A stretch of 64,000 bases of DNA, taken from assembly GCF_900104965.1 (NCBI RefSeq), contig NZ_LT629757.1, positions 2,728,001-2,792,000 of the forward strand, given 5' to 3'. Shown one piece after another: positions 33,792-41,092 of the stretch. Positions within the stretch are counted from its first letter, which is position 1. Each line of letters begins with the position of its first letter. The notes under the pieces were generated by a model. That model worked only from the letters and a program-made list of their open reading frames with translations. It did no database searches and was not told the origin of the DNA. The DNA comes from Nocardioides scoriae (lineage in GTDB: Bacteria > Actinomycetota > Actinomycetes > Propionibacteriales > Nocardioidaceae). The translations under genes and the position numbers were made by a program.

Positions 33792-34118
33792 TCAGTCCTC
33801 GTCGGCGAGGACGTCCTCCTCGACCACGGCGTCGTCCTCGGCCTCGACGGGGTCTGCCACCTCGTCGTCGTCGACGCCCGCCGGCTTGTCCCACCGCGCG
33901 GCCAGCGCCGTCGCCAGGCCGGCGAGCCGCTCGACCTCCTCGGGGCGGCCCCCGGCCGACGCCGCGGCGTACCCCAGCAGGAAGGTGGTCAGCGGCGCCG
34001 CGGGTCGTTCGACCTGGTGGGCCACGTCGCGGGCCAGGTCGAGCACCAGCGCCTCGTCGAGGTCGATCTCCACGTCGAGCTCGTCGCAGAGCTCGTCGAT
34101 CCAGTCGTGCAGGTTCAC
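33792..34118 (-). CDS. DUF6457-type small acidic protein next to mobA
   Basis: A 108-residue protein with a helical N-terminal domain ('NLHDWIDELCDELDVEIDLDEALVLDLARDVAHQVERPAAPLTTFLLGYAAA') and a strongly acidic C-terminal tail. It resembles DUF6457 proteins, which are commonly next to or fused with MobA, so a role in molybdenum-cofactor handling is plausible but unproven. GTG at 34118 chosen as the first start matching the conserved 'NLHDW' N-terminus. Confidence 0.78.
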   Translation of the reverse strand: MNLHDWIDELCDELDVEIDLDEALVLDLARDVAHQVERPAAPLTTFLLGYAAASAGGRPEEVERLAGLATALAARWDKPAGVDDDEVADPVEAEDDAVVEEDVLADED

Positions 34119-34186
34119 CCCACCAGTCTCGGCACGCCCCGGACGCCTGTGCAACCGGTTCGGCGGATCTGCTCGGCACAGGTGCG

Positions 34187-34801
34187 TCAGGCCGGCGGTT
34201 CGCCGACCTCCGCACGCAGCCGCTCCAGGTCGGCCCACTCGTCGACGTCGCTCGCCTCGTGCGCGAGCGCCGGGACCTCCACGAGGTCGAGGTCGGCCAG
34301 CAGCCGCCGCACGGGCAGCCCGTCGCGCCCCTCGACCGCGCCGGCGGCCGCCCGCAGCGCGAGGGTCGAGTAGACGCCGCAGAGCAGCTGCCGGCGCCCG
34401 TCCGCATCGACCAGCAGGGCGCCGTCACCGGTCGCCGAGAGCAGCAGCCGGTCGACCGTGGCCGCGCTCACCAGGGGCATGTCGACGGCCAGCACCACGA
34501 CCGTCGGGGGGTCGCCGACCACGGCGTCGAGGCCCGCCAGCAGCGCCGCCGCCGGTCCGCCTCCGGGCGGGTCCTCGCGGACGAAGCGGACCGGTCGCGA
34601 CGTCGCGACCTCGTCGCCCACCACCACCACGTCGGGCACGGCCGCGAGCGCCGCCAGCGCCCGCTCCAGGAAGGTGGCGCCCCCCAGCTCCAGGGCGGAC
34701 TTGTCGGCGCCGTCGAGGCGGCGACCGGTGCCGCCGGTCAGGAGGACGGCCACGAGGTCGGGGCTGCTGGGGGGACGGCTGGGGGACGCGGCCGGGCTCA
34801 C
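34187..34801 (-). CDS. mobA: Molybdenum cofactor guanylyltransferase
   Basis: A 204-residue nucleotidyltransferase that links GMP to molybdopterin to form MGD. Features: the nucleotide-binding 'LTGGTGRRLDGADKSALELGG' near residues 14-34 (a variant of L-A-G-G-x-S-x-R-M-G-x-x-K), 'VREDPPGGGPAAALLAG' and 'VLAVDMPLVSAATVDRLL'. The GTG at 34801 gives a normal-length protein; extensions upstream run antisense through the next gene. Divergent from the amidase gene; followed on the same strand by the DUF6457 gene. Confidence 0.88.
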   Translation of the reverse strand: MSPAASPSRPPSSPDLVAVLLTGGTGRRLDGADKSALELGGATFLERALAALAAVPDVVVVGDEVATSRPVRFVREDPPGGGPAAALLAGLDAVVGDPPTVVVLAVDMPLVSAATVDRLLLSATGDGALLVDADGRRQLLCGVYSTLALRAAAGAVEGRDGLPVRRLLADLDLVEVPALAHEASDVDEWADLERLRAEVGEPPA

Positions 34802-34840
34802 GGCTCGAAGTGTGGCAGCCGGGCTGGCACGCTGGTGCCC

Positions 34841-35650
34841 ATGCCGACGTCTGCCGATCCTGCATCCCTGCGGGTGCACCTGGTCCAGCGGGCCTCGGCG
34901 CTGGACCCCGCCGCCAACCGGGCCACCCTCGACGCCGTCGCCGAGCGGCTCCGCGTCGACGGTGCGACCGCAGCGCCCGACCTGGTGGTGCTGCCCGAGG
35001 CCTTTGCGCGCGACTTCGGCCAGGCGGGCTCGGACCTCTCGCCCTTCGCCGAGGACCTCGACGGGCCGTTCGCGACCCACCTGGGACGGCTGGGCGAGCA
35101 GACGGGCACGGCCTGGCTGGGCGGAATGTTCGAGCGGGCCGACGACCCGGCACGACCCCTCAACACGCTGGTCCTGGCGCAGCGCGGGGCCACCTCGGCG
35201 TACCGCAAGATCCACCTCTACGACTCCTTCGGCTACCAGGAGTCGGCCACCGTCAGCCCCGGCGCGCTCGAGCCGAGCGTGGTCGACGTCGCGGGCTTCC
35301 CGCTCGGCCTGATGACCTGCTACGACCTGCGCTTCCCCGAGCTGGCCCGCACCCTGGCCCTGCGCGGGGCCGAGGCGCTGGTCGTGCCCGCGGCCTGGGT
35401 CGCCGGGGACCGCAAGGTCGAGCACTGGCGCACGCTGCTGCGGGCACGCGCGATCGAGAACACCGTGTGGGTCGTCGGGGTGGGCCAGCCCGGACCGCGC
35501 TACACCGGTCACTCGATGGTGGTGGCGCCCGACGGCGACGTGGTGGTCGAGGCCGGCCCGGACGAGGCCGAGCTGGACGCGGTGCTGACGCGCTCCGCCG
35601 TGGCCGACGTGCGCCGGACCAACCCGTCGCTGGCCAACCGCCGCATGTGA
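34841..35650 (+). CDS. Carbon-nitrogen hydrolase (nitrilase superfamily amidase, Nit-like)
   Basis: A 269-residue nitrilase-fold amidase with the Glu-Lys-Cys triad in 'LVVLPEAFARDF', 'AYRKIHLYDSFGYQES' and 'GLMTCYDLRFPELAR'. The 'SFGYQES' and overall length resemble deaminated-glutathione amidases and other Nit-type repair amidases; a substrate cannot be fixed from sequence alone. ATG at 34841, 40 bases from the divergent mobA start; a CACGCT hexamer lies 7 bases upstream and may be the -10 box. Confidence 0.88.
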   Translation: MPTSADPASLRVHLVQRASALDPAANRATLDAVAERLRVDGATAAPDLVVLPEAFARDFGQAGSDLSPFAEDLDGPFATHLGRLGEQTGTAWLGGMFERADDPARPLNTLVLAQRGATSAYRKIHLYDSFGYQESATVSPGALEPSVVDVAGFPLGLMTCYDLRFPELARTLALRGAEALVVPAAWVAGDRKVEHWRTLLRARAIENTVWVVGVGQPGPRYTGHSMVVAPDGDVVVEAGPDEAELDAVLTRSAVADVRRTNPSLANRRM

Positions 35651-35692
35651 GCAGGCCGCGCCCTAGACTCGGGTCCGGTCCTCCGGGACCGA

Positions 35693-35784
35693 GGAGGGGT
35701 GCCGGAGTGGCCGATCGGAACCGCCTTGAAAGCGGTCGCTGGCAGAGATGTCAGCCGCGGGTTCGAATCCCGCCCCCTCTGCCA
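35693..35784 (+). tRNA. tRNA-Ser (anticodon TGA)
   Basis: A complete cloverleaf: acceptor GGAGGGG paired with CCCCTCT (one G-T), anticodon arm ACCGC-CTTGAAA-GCGGT with anticodon TGA, a long class II variable arm (CTGGCAGAGATGTCAGC), T-arm GCGGG-TTCGAAT-CCCGC, discriminator G and an encoded CCA. Reads UCA and other UCN codons. A TAGACT hexamer at 35664-35669 is the likely -10 box. Confidence 0.97.
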
Positions 35785-35803
35785 CGGCGCTGAGCCGAGC
35801 CGG

Positions 35804-36208
35804 CTACTCCGAGCCGCCGAGGTCGAGCGCCACGGCGTCGTAGGCCAGGTCGTGGTCGCGCTGCAGCTGGTGCTCGAGGTCGTGGAGCAGCCGGGTCACC
35901 TGCCGCACGATCGTCGGCGCGTCGAGCCGGTCGAGGACCGCCACGGCGAGCATGCCGGCCCGCGCCTGCAGCTGGCGGGTGCGGCGCTCGCTGCCCACCG
36001 CCCGGGCGGTGAGCCACTCCTCGCCCTGCTCGGGCTGCTGGGAGGGGACCCGACCGGCCTCGCCCGCGACCGCGTCGGGACCGAGGGCGTCGCGGACCTC
36101 GCTGAGCCGGCGACGCACGTTCCACCGCCACTCGGGCGAGGTGGTGTCGGCGGCCAGGATGTGCCGCAGCTCGCGGACCGCTGCCTCGAGTCCTGAGGTG
36201 TCGCTCAT
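35804..36208 (-). CDS. Helical hypothetical protein between the tRNA-Ser genes
   Basis: A 134-residue, probably all-helical soluble protein ('LEAAVRELRHILAADTTSPEWRWNVRRRLSEVRDALG', then 'RAGMLAVAVLDRLDAPTIVRQVTRLLHDLEHQLQRDHDLAYDAVALDL'). No family recognised. ATG at 36208 has GGGGAG about ten bases upstream. Its stop lies 20 bases from the convergent tRNA-Ser, leaving little room for a terminator. Confidence 0.68.
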   Translation of the reverse strand: MSDTSGLEAAVRELRHILAADTTSPEWRWNVRRRLSEVRDALGPDAVAGEAGRVPSQQPEQGEEWLTARAVGSERRTRQLQARAGMLAVAVLDRLDAPTIVRQVTRLLHDLEHQLQRDHDLAYDAVALDLGGSE

Positions 36209-36303
36209 GGCTGCTCCCCTCCCCCGAGGTCCCGTCGGCCGGACGCACCGACGGTGCGTCGAGTCTGGTCCCGGCGGGTGCGTCCGGCAAGGGTGGATTT
36301 GGG

Positions 36304-36816
36304 GTGGGCACGCCCGGCGCGTTCAATTACACCGTGGCCCCCTCCCCCGCCCCCCTGACCGACGACGTCGTGCGCCGCGCGCTCGCGCCCGCCCTGCGGG
36401 CCCGGCTCCTGGGCGCGGGCCTGGTCGTCGTGGGGGTGGTGGTGCTGGTCGCGGTGCTGCTCGGCTGGCTGGTGTCGCTCCCGGGTGCCGCGGTGACCGT
36501 CCTGGTGGCCCTGGGCGTCCTGGGCGTCGTCGCCCTGCTGGCACTGCTGGGCCCCCGCCACTGGGTGCTGCGGATGGACGCCGACGGCTACCGCGTCCGG
36601 GGCCTGCGCTCGGCGCAGGCCCGGTCCTCGCGCTGGACCGACGTGCTGGACCTCCAGGCCGCCACCGTGCAGGGCGCGCGGTGCCTCGTGCTGCGCCTGC
36701 GCGACGGCCGCACCACCACGCTGCCCGTCGACGCCCTCGAGGGCGACCGCGAGGAGCTGACCGAGCTGATGACCGCCCACCTCGACCGCGGCCACGGCTA
36801 CCGCCGGCTGCGCTGA
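36304..36816 (+). CDS. Two-helix membrane protein with C-terminal PH-like domain
   Basis: A protein of 170 residues (GTG 36304) or 160 (GTG 36334). After a short N-terminal part there are two adjacent transmembrane helices ('LLGAGLVVVGVVVLVAVLLGWLV' and 'VTVLVALGVLGVVALLALLG'), then a beta-rich domain 'WVLRMDADGYRVRGLRSAQARSSRWTDVLDLQAATVQGARCLVLRLRDGRTTTLPVDAL' with the look of a bacterial PH (bPH) domain facing the cytoplasm. Which GTG is used is uncertain. Function unknown. Confidence 0.68.
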   Translation: MGTPGAFNYTVAPSPAPLTDDVVRRALAPALRARLLGAGLVVVGVVVLVAVLLGWLVSLPGAAVTVLVALGVLGVVALLALLGPRHWVLRMDADGYRVRGLRSAQARSSRWTDVLDLQAATVQGARCLVLRLRDGRTTTLPVDALEGDREELTELMTAHLDRGHGYRRLR

Positions 36817-36893
36817 GCACGCGTCCCGGAAGGTCCGGCGAGCCCGATTCGCCCGGCCAGCCCCGGCATGGGTAGCCTGTCGTCTGCTGTTCG

Positions 36894-36984
36894 GGAGGTG
36901 TCGCCTAGTGGCCTATGGCGCCCGCCTGCTAAGCGGGTTGAGGGTTGTGCCCTCTCGCGGGTTCAAATCCCGCCACCTCCGCCA
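36894..36984 (+). tRNA. tRNA-Ser (anticodon GCT)
   Basis: Acceptor GGAGGTG pairs with CACCTCC; anticodon arm CCCGC-CTGCTAA-GCGGG with anticodon GCT; long variable arm (TTGAGGGTTGTGCCCTCTC); T-arm GCGGG-TTCAAAT-CCCGC; discriminator G and encoded CCA. Reads AGC/AGU. TAGCCT at 36873-36878 is a likely -10 box. It shares its T-arm sequence and acceptor start with the tRNA-Ser(TGA) 1.2 kb upstream. Confidence 0.97.
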
Positions 36985-36987
36985 GCC

Positions 36988-37022
36988 CCGCCCCGGGTCC
37001 TCCTCGTGAGGGCCCGGGGCGG
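36988..37022 (+). terminator. Strong hairpin after tRNA-Ser(GCT)
   Basis: CCGCCCCGGG (36988-36997) pairs perfectly with CCCGGGGCGG (37013-37022), with an inner TCCTC/GAGGG extension and a CTCGT loop. It begins 4 bases after the tRNA's CCA and is not followed by a T-run, as is usual for high-GC actinobacterial terminators. The following 200 bases to the aminotransferase start hold no gene, only a TATCAT -10 candidate at 37212-37217. Confidence 0.7.
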
Positions 37023-37229
37023 ACCTCGTCCCGGGCCGGTCGCGCAGGCACCGCTCACCTGACCGCCACCTGACCGCGCCTCCCGGACCCCTCCGGTGGG
37101 GCCGCAGGGCCGGCACACCCGTCCACCCAGTGCCTGTTGTCGCAGGCCAGGGGGCTGCCGATGTCGTCCAGGTGGTCCAGACCAATCACGCACAGGGCGC
37201 TCACAGACGCCTATCATTGACGCGGCGTC

Positions 37230-38489
37230 ATGCTTCCGGCCTGGCGCCTTCTCGGGCGTGGCCTGGAGCGGCCACCACGACGTGAGGGGCCAGTCATCAC
37301 CGCCACCGCCGCCACCACCGCGTCCGTCCACGTCCCGGTCTACCGGCCCTACCTCGGCGAGGAGGTCCAGGAGGCCGCCCGCGCCGCCCTCGAGGCCGGC
37401 TGGCTGGGGATGGGCAAGCTCAGCCGCGACTTCGAGACCGGCCTCGAGGACTACCTCGGCCTCACCGACCGGCACGTGGTGTCGACCAACTCCTGCACCG
37501 AGGCGCTCCACATCGCGGCCCGCCTCATCGGGCTCGGTCCCGGCGACGAGGTCATCTGCCCCTCCTTCACCTACGTCGCGGGCCACCAGGCGCTGAGCCG
37601 CACCGGCGCCGACATCGTGTTCTGCGACGTCGAGCCCGACACGCTGTGCATCGACCCCGACCAGGTGCGGGCGCTCATCACCGACCGCACCCGCGCCATC
37701 CTCGCCGTCGACTACCTCGGGCTGCCCTGCAAGCTCGACGAGCTGATGCAGATCGCCCACGAGCACGGCCTGCGCGTCATCGAGGACGCCGCCCACGCCT
37801 TCGGCACCCTCAGCGACGGACGGCCCGTGGGCTCCTTCGGCGACATCACCTGCTTCAGCTTCGGTCCGGTCAAGATGATGACCACCCTGGAGGGCGGCGC
37901 GGTGGTGACCGGCGACCCGGCCGACACCCAGGTGCTGCGCGAGCTGCGCCACCTCGGGATCGACTCCGACACCGACGCCCGCTACCGCAACCAGCGCAAC
38001 TGGGACTTCGACGTCGTCCGCCAGGGCTACCGCTGCCACCTCGGGTCCGTGCCGTCCGCGATCGGGCTGGCCCAGCTGGCGATGGTCGACGAGTTCATCG
38101 GCAACCGCCAGGACTACTGCCGCTACTACGACGCGCAGCTCGGCGACCTCGACGGCCTGCAGCTGTTCGAGACCGACTGGGAGGGCATCGCGCCGTACAT
38201 CTACGTCGTGCGGGTGCGCGACCCCGAGCTGCGCCAGGACCTCGTCGAGCACCTCAAGAGCCGCGGCGTCGCGACCGGCATCCACTTCCTGGGCGCCCAC
38301 GAGTTCAGCTTCTACGCCGACGCCCGTCGGGGCCCGCTCGACGTGACGGAGCTGGCCACGCAGCAGGTGCTGACGCTGCCGCTGCACCCCTACATGGACA
38401 CCGCGACCCTCGACCGGGTGGTGTCGGGGATCCGGTCGTTCTTCGAGGCCGCTGCCGACGGCGCGGAGGGCATCGCTCAGACTGCCTAG
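37230..38489 (+). CDS. DegT/DnrJ/EryC1/StrS-family sugar aminotransferase
   Basis: A 419-residue PLP enzyme of the sugar-nucleotide aminotransferase family. The PLP lysine is Lys215 in 'FGPVKMMTTLEGGAVVTGD'; other marks are 'NSCTEALHIAARLIGLGPGDEVICPSFTYVAGHQAL', 'VIEDAAHAFG' and 'GYRCHLGSVPSAIGLAQL'. It aminates a keto-sugar nucleotide used in surface polysaccharide or glycan synthesis. The immediately adjoining flippase gene and nearby glycosyltransferase support this. The first 25 or so residues are not conserved, so the true start may lie slightly downstream of ATG 37230. Confidence 0.9.
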   Translation: MLPAWRLLGRGLERPPRREGPVITATAATTASVHVPVYRPYLGEEVQEAARAALEAGWLGMGKLSRDFETGLEDYLGLTDRHVVSTNSCTEALHIAARLIGLGPGDEVICPSFTYVAGHQALSRTGADIVFCDVEPDTLCIDPDQVRALITDRTRAILAVDYLGLPCKLDELMQIAHEHGLRVIEDAAHAFGTLSDGRPVGSFGDITCFSFGPVKMMTTLEGGAVVTGDPADTQVLRELRHLGIDSDTDARYRNQRNWDFDVVRQGYRCHLGSVPSAIGLAQLAMVDEFIGNRQDYCRYYDAQLGDLDGLQLFETDWEGIAPYIYVVRVRDPELRQDLVEHLKSRGVATGIHFLGAHEFSFYADARRGPLDVTELATQQVLTLPLHPYMDTATLDRVVSGIRSFFEAAADGAEGIAQTA

Positions 38490-39782
38490 ATGCACCTCGG
38501 CAGACTCCTGCGTCTCCCGCCCACCGCTCGGCGGGCGGGCTGGAACCTCCTCGACCAGGTCATCTCCGCCGGCACCAACGCCGCGTTGTCCTTCATCGTG
38601 GCCAACTCGGTCGACGAGACCAGCTTCGGCGGCTTCGCGGTGGCCTTCACCGTGTTCTCGCTCGCCATCGGTCTGAGCAGGGCGTTCTCGACCTCGCCGC
38701 TCGCCATCCGCTTCAGCGACGTCCCCGAGGGGGACTACCGGGCGGCCGCCGGCGCGGCCGTGGGCACCGCCGTCACGATGGGCCTCATCGGCTCGGTGCT
38801 GGCGCTGGTGGGAGCGGCGCTCGTCGACGGCGTGGCCGGCCAGAGCCTGCTCGCCCTGGCCGTCGTGCTCCCGGGCCTGCTCGCCCAGGACGCCTGGCGC
38901 TACGTCTTCATCGCCGCCGGGCGTCCGGCGGCGGCGGTGGTCAACGACGGCGCCTGGGCGGTCGTCCAGATCGCGGCTGTCGTGGCCCTGGTGACGGCCG
39001 GCGCCTCCTCGGTCGCCCTGCTGATCGTGGCGTGGGGCGTCTCCGCCGCCGCGGCCGCGCTCCTCGGGGTGCGCCAGGGCCGCAGCTGGCCGCACGTGCG
39101 GCGTGCGAGGAGCTGGTTGCGCGACCACCGCGACCTCACGGGCTACGTCGCGGCCGAGTTCGCGACCCTGCAGTTCCTGCAGCAGGGTGCGCTGCTGGTG
39201 ATCGCCACGATCGGCTCGCTGGCCACCATCGGCGCCCTGCGCGGCGCCCAGGTCCTGCTGGGACCGGTGGCGATCCTGGCCGTCGCCGCCTTCGGCTTCG
39301 CGGTGCCCGAGCTGTCACGACAACGGCGCCGCTTCAACCGCCGGCAGTGGCTGGTGTGGTCCGGCAGCATGTCGCTCGTGGTGGCCCTGCTGGGCCTGAC
39401 CTGGGGCCTGTTCTTCCTGCTCGCCCCCGACGTCGTCGGCGAGACCCTGCTCGGCAGCACCTGGCCGGGGACCCAGACGGTGCTGGTCCCGGGCATCGTG
39501 CAGAGCTTCTCCGCCGCCCTCGGGGTCGGCTTCGCCTCGGCGCTCTACGCCATGGACCGCGCCCCGCTGACCATGATCGTCCACGTCCCGCAGGCGACCC
39601 TGATGTTCCTGCTCGGCGTGGGCGGCGCCGTCCTCCACGGTGCCCAGGGTGCCGCGTGGGGCTTCGCCGCGGCGTTCACCGTGGTGCTGCCGATCTGGGG
39701 CTTCCTCGTCGTGCGCGAGGCCGGCAGGACCGTCGAGCGGTTCGCCCGCGAGGCGGCCGAGGAGTCCGCGGAGTCCGCCTGA
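38490..39782 (+). CDS. Polysaccharide/oligosaccharide flippase-like membrane protein (MOP superfamily)
   Basis: A 430-residue membrane protein with about twelve hydrophobic helices, beginning 'WNLLDQVISAGTNAALSFIVANSVDETSFGGFAVAF', which is typical of Wzx/MATE-like MOP exporters. Its ATG abuts the stop codon of the aminotransferase with no gap, so the two are co-translated. It probably moves a lipid-linked glycan across the membrane. The C-terminus is a charged cytoplasmic tail. It ends 13 bases before the convergent glycosyltransferase stop. Confidence 0.82.
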   Translation: MHLGRLLRLPPTARRAGWNLLDQVISAGTNAALSFIVANSVDETSFGGFAVAFTVFSLAIGLSRAFSTSPLAIRFSDVPEGDYRAAAGAAVGTAVTMGLIGSVLALVGAALVDGVAGQSLLALAVVLPGLLAQDAWRYVFIAAGRPAAAVVNDGAWAVVQIAAVVALVTAGASSVALLIVAWGVSAAAAALLGVRQGRSWPHVRRARSWLRDHRDLTGYVAAEFATLQFLQQGALLVIATIGSLATIGALRGAQVLLGPVAILAVAAFGFAVPELSRQRRRFNRRQWLVWSGSMSLVVALLGLTWGLFFLLAPDVVGETLLGSTWPGTQTVLVPGIVQSFSAALGVGFASALYAMDRAPLTMIVHVPQATLMFLLGVGGAVLHGAQGAAWGFAAAFTVVLPIWGFLVVREAGRTVERFAREAAEESAESA

Positions 39783-39795
39783 GCGGCGTCCCGGG

Positions 39796-40689
39796 TCAGA
39801 GGAACAGCGTCCGGTAGCGCAGGCTGCCCCGCACCCGCCCGACCTGGTGCCCGACCTGCGTCGCGACGCGCTCGCGGCCACCCGGCCGCCACGCGGTGAG
39901 CACCGCCAGCAGCACCCGGGCGCAGCTGACGAGCACCTGCGCCGGCCCCCGGCGCGGCATGCCGTGCGCGCGGTGGCGCCGGTACAGCGCGACCTCGCCC
40001 TCGCCGTAGCCCAGCTCCTGGTGCCAGACCTGCGAGGCGCCCTCGCGGTAGCGGTAGTGCAGCACCGCCTCCGGCACGAACTCCGCGCGTACGCCGGCCC
40101 GGTGCAGCCGCCAGCAGACGTCGAGGTCGTGCTGGGTCGGCAGCGAGGCGTCCCAGCCGCCCACCAGCTCCATCGCCGCCCGGGTCGAGCCCATCGCGGC
40201 CCCCACCACGGCGGGCAGGTAGTCGTCGTAGGTCTCGATCCGCTCGGTCTGGAGCGGACGCCGTCGACGCTGCACCTCGGGGCTGTTGAGCCGGGTGATG
40301 TCGACCTTGCCGCCGACCAGCTCGGCGGTGCGCAGGGCCCGTCCGAGGTGGAGCAGGTAGTCGGTCTCGACCAGGTCGTCCGCGTCGAGGAAGGCGATGA
40401 CCTCGCCGGTGCTGGTCGCGATGCCGTGGTTGATGGCCGAGGGCTGGTAGCCCGGGTCGGGGTTGCGGCGCAGCGTCCAGCGCTCGAAGCGGTCGGCGTA
40501 GCGGCCCGCGACCTCGACCGTGTCGTCGGTGGAGCCGTTGTCGACGAACACGACCTCCCACCAGCCCGGGTAGACCTGGGCCGCGAGCGCCTCGAGGGTC
40601 TCGGGCAGGGCGTCCGCACCGTTGCGGCAGGCCATCACCACGCTGAGCGAGGGCAGTGCGTCGGCTCCGGGTGCTGGGTCGGCGCTCAC
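39796..40689 (-). CDS. Family 2 glycosyltransferase
   Basis: A 297-residue GT-A-fold inverting glycosyltransferase with 'LSVVMACRNGADALPETLEALAAQ', 'VVFVDNGSTDDTVEVAG', the metal/nucleotide-binding 'AFLDADDLVETDYL' and 'GGWDASLPTQHDLDVCWRLHRAG'. It lacks transmembrane helices. Together with the convergent aminotransferase-flippase pair it forms a small surface-glycan locus. GTG at 40689 is the most upstream reasonable start. Confidence 0.9.
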   Translation of the reverse strand: MSADPAPGADALPSLSVVMACRNGADALPETLEALAAQVYPGWWEVVFVDNGSTDDTVEVAGRYADRFERWTLRRNPDPGYQPSAINHGIATSTGEVIAFLDADDLVETDYLLHLGRALRTAELVGGKVDITRLNSPEVQRRRRPLQTERIETYDDYLPAVVGAAMGSTRAAMELVGGWDASLPTQHDLDVCWRLHRAGVRAEFVPEAVLHYRYREGASQVWHQELGYGEGEVALYRRHRAHGMPRRGPAQVLVSCARVLLAVLTAWRPGGRERVATQVGHQVGRVRGSLRYRTLFL

Positions 40690-40732
40690 GGGTCCCCCGT
40701 CGTGGAGTGGTGAAGATCGTCGCAGGTGAGGC

Positions 40733-40885
40733 TATCGTCGGGTGCCAACAGCCCGGCGGCTCGGCAGTGCCCCGCCGGGCCATGTCTGCATCAACATGCA
40801 ATGCGCACTCGTGCAGCCCGTCGGCGGGGTTGCACGCCTGCGCAACGGGGGATCATCTTCTCGCCCCCTCGAGAAGGAGTTTCCC
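40733..40885 (+). promoter_or_regulatory. Promoter and structured leader of the secreted-peptide gene
   Basis: TATCGT at 40733-40738 is a good -10 box, giving a leader of about 140 bases, long for this genome. The leader contains a perfect 9-bp stem (GCCCGGCGG 40751-40759 with CCGCCGGGC 40772-40780). Next come an inverted repeat TGCAT-CAAC-ATGCA (40787-40800) and a run of related TGCA/GCGCA/GTTGC-GCAAC motifs. AAGGAG (from 40874) is the ribosome site of the peptide gene. These could be operator or RNA-control elements; which one cannot be told by eye. Confidence 0.5.
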
Positions 40886-41029
40886 ATGAGCTTTCGCCGC
40901 ATCGCCCAGTCCACTGCCGCCGCTCTGCTCGCCGTCGGGGTCTTCTCCGTCGGTGTCGCACCCGCCGGTGCCGCGACCGTCACCAAAGTGGGTGGCGGCG
41001 CCCACACCAGCGACACCGCCTGGGACTGA
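40886..41029 (+). CDS. Short secreted peptide precursor (47 residues)
   Basis: A 47-residue precursor with an excellent start: AAGGAG six bases before ATG. Residues 1-29 are a classical Sec signal peptide (basic 'SFRR', hydrophobic 'AAALLAVGVFSVGVAP', cleavage after 'AGA'). That leaves an 18-residue mature peptide, ATVTKVGGGAHTSDTAWD, with a single C-terminal Trp-Asp. It is too short to fold alone and has no cysteines. It lies tail-to-tail with a LuxR/TrmB-type regulator gene 63 bases away. A signalling peptide is a reasonable hypothesis; an orphan secreted peptide is the alternative. Confidence 0.72.
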   Translation: MSFRRIAQSTAAALLAVGVFSVGVAPAGAATVTKVGGGAHTSDTAWD

Positions 41030-41092
41030 TCCCGGGTCGCCTGGCGGGCGCTGATCTCGGGACGGCGCGGGGCGGAAGGATCGCCGAGTCGG

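Noticed and set aside
40742-40885. Longer version of the secreted peptide starting at GTG 40742
   Set aside because: The extension has no ribosome site, begins only 3 bases after the -10 box and would bury the signal peptide; ATG 40886 has AAGGAG.
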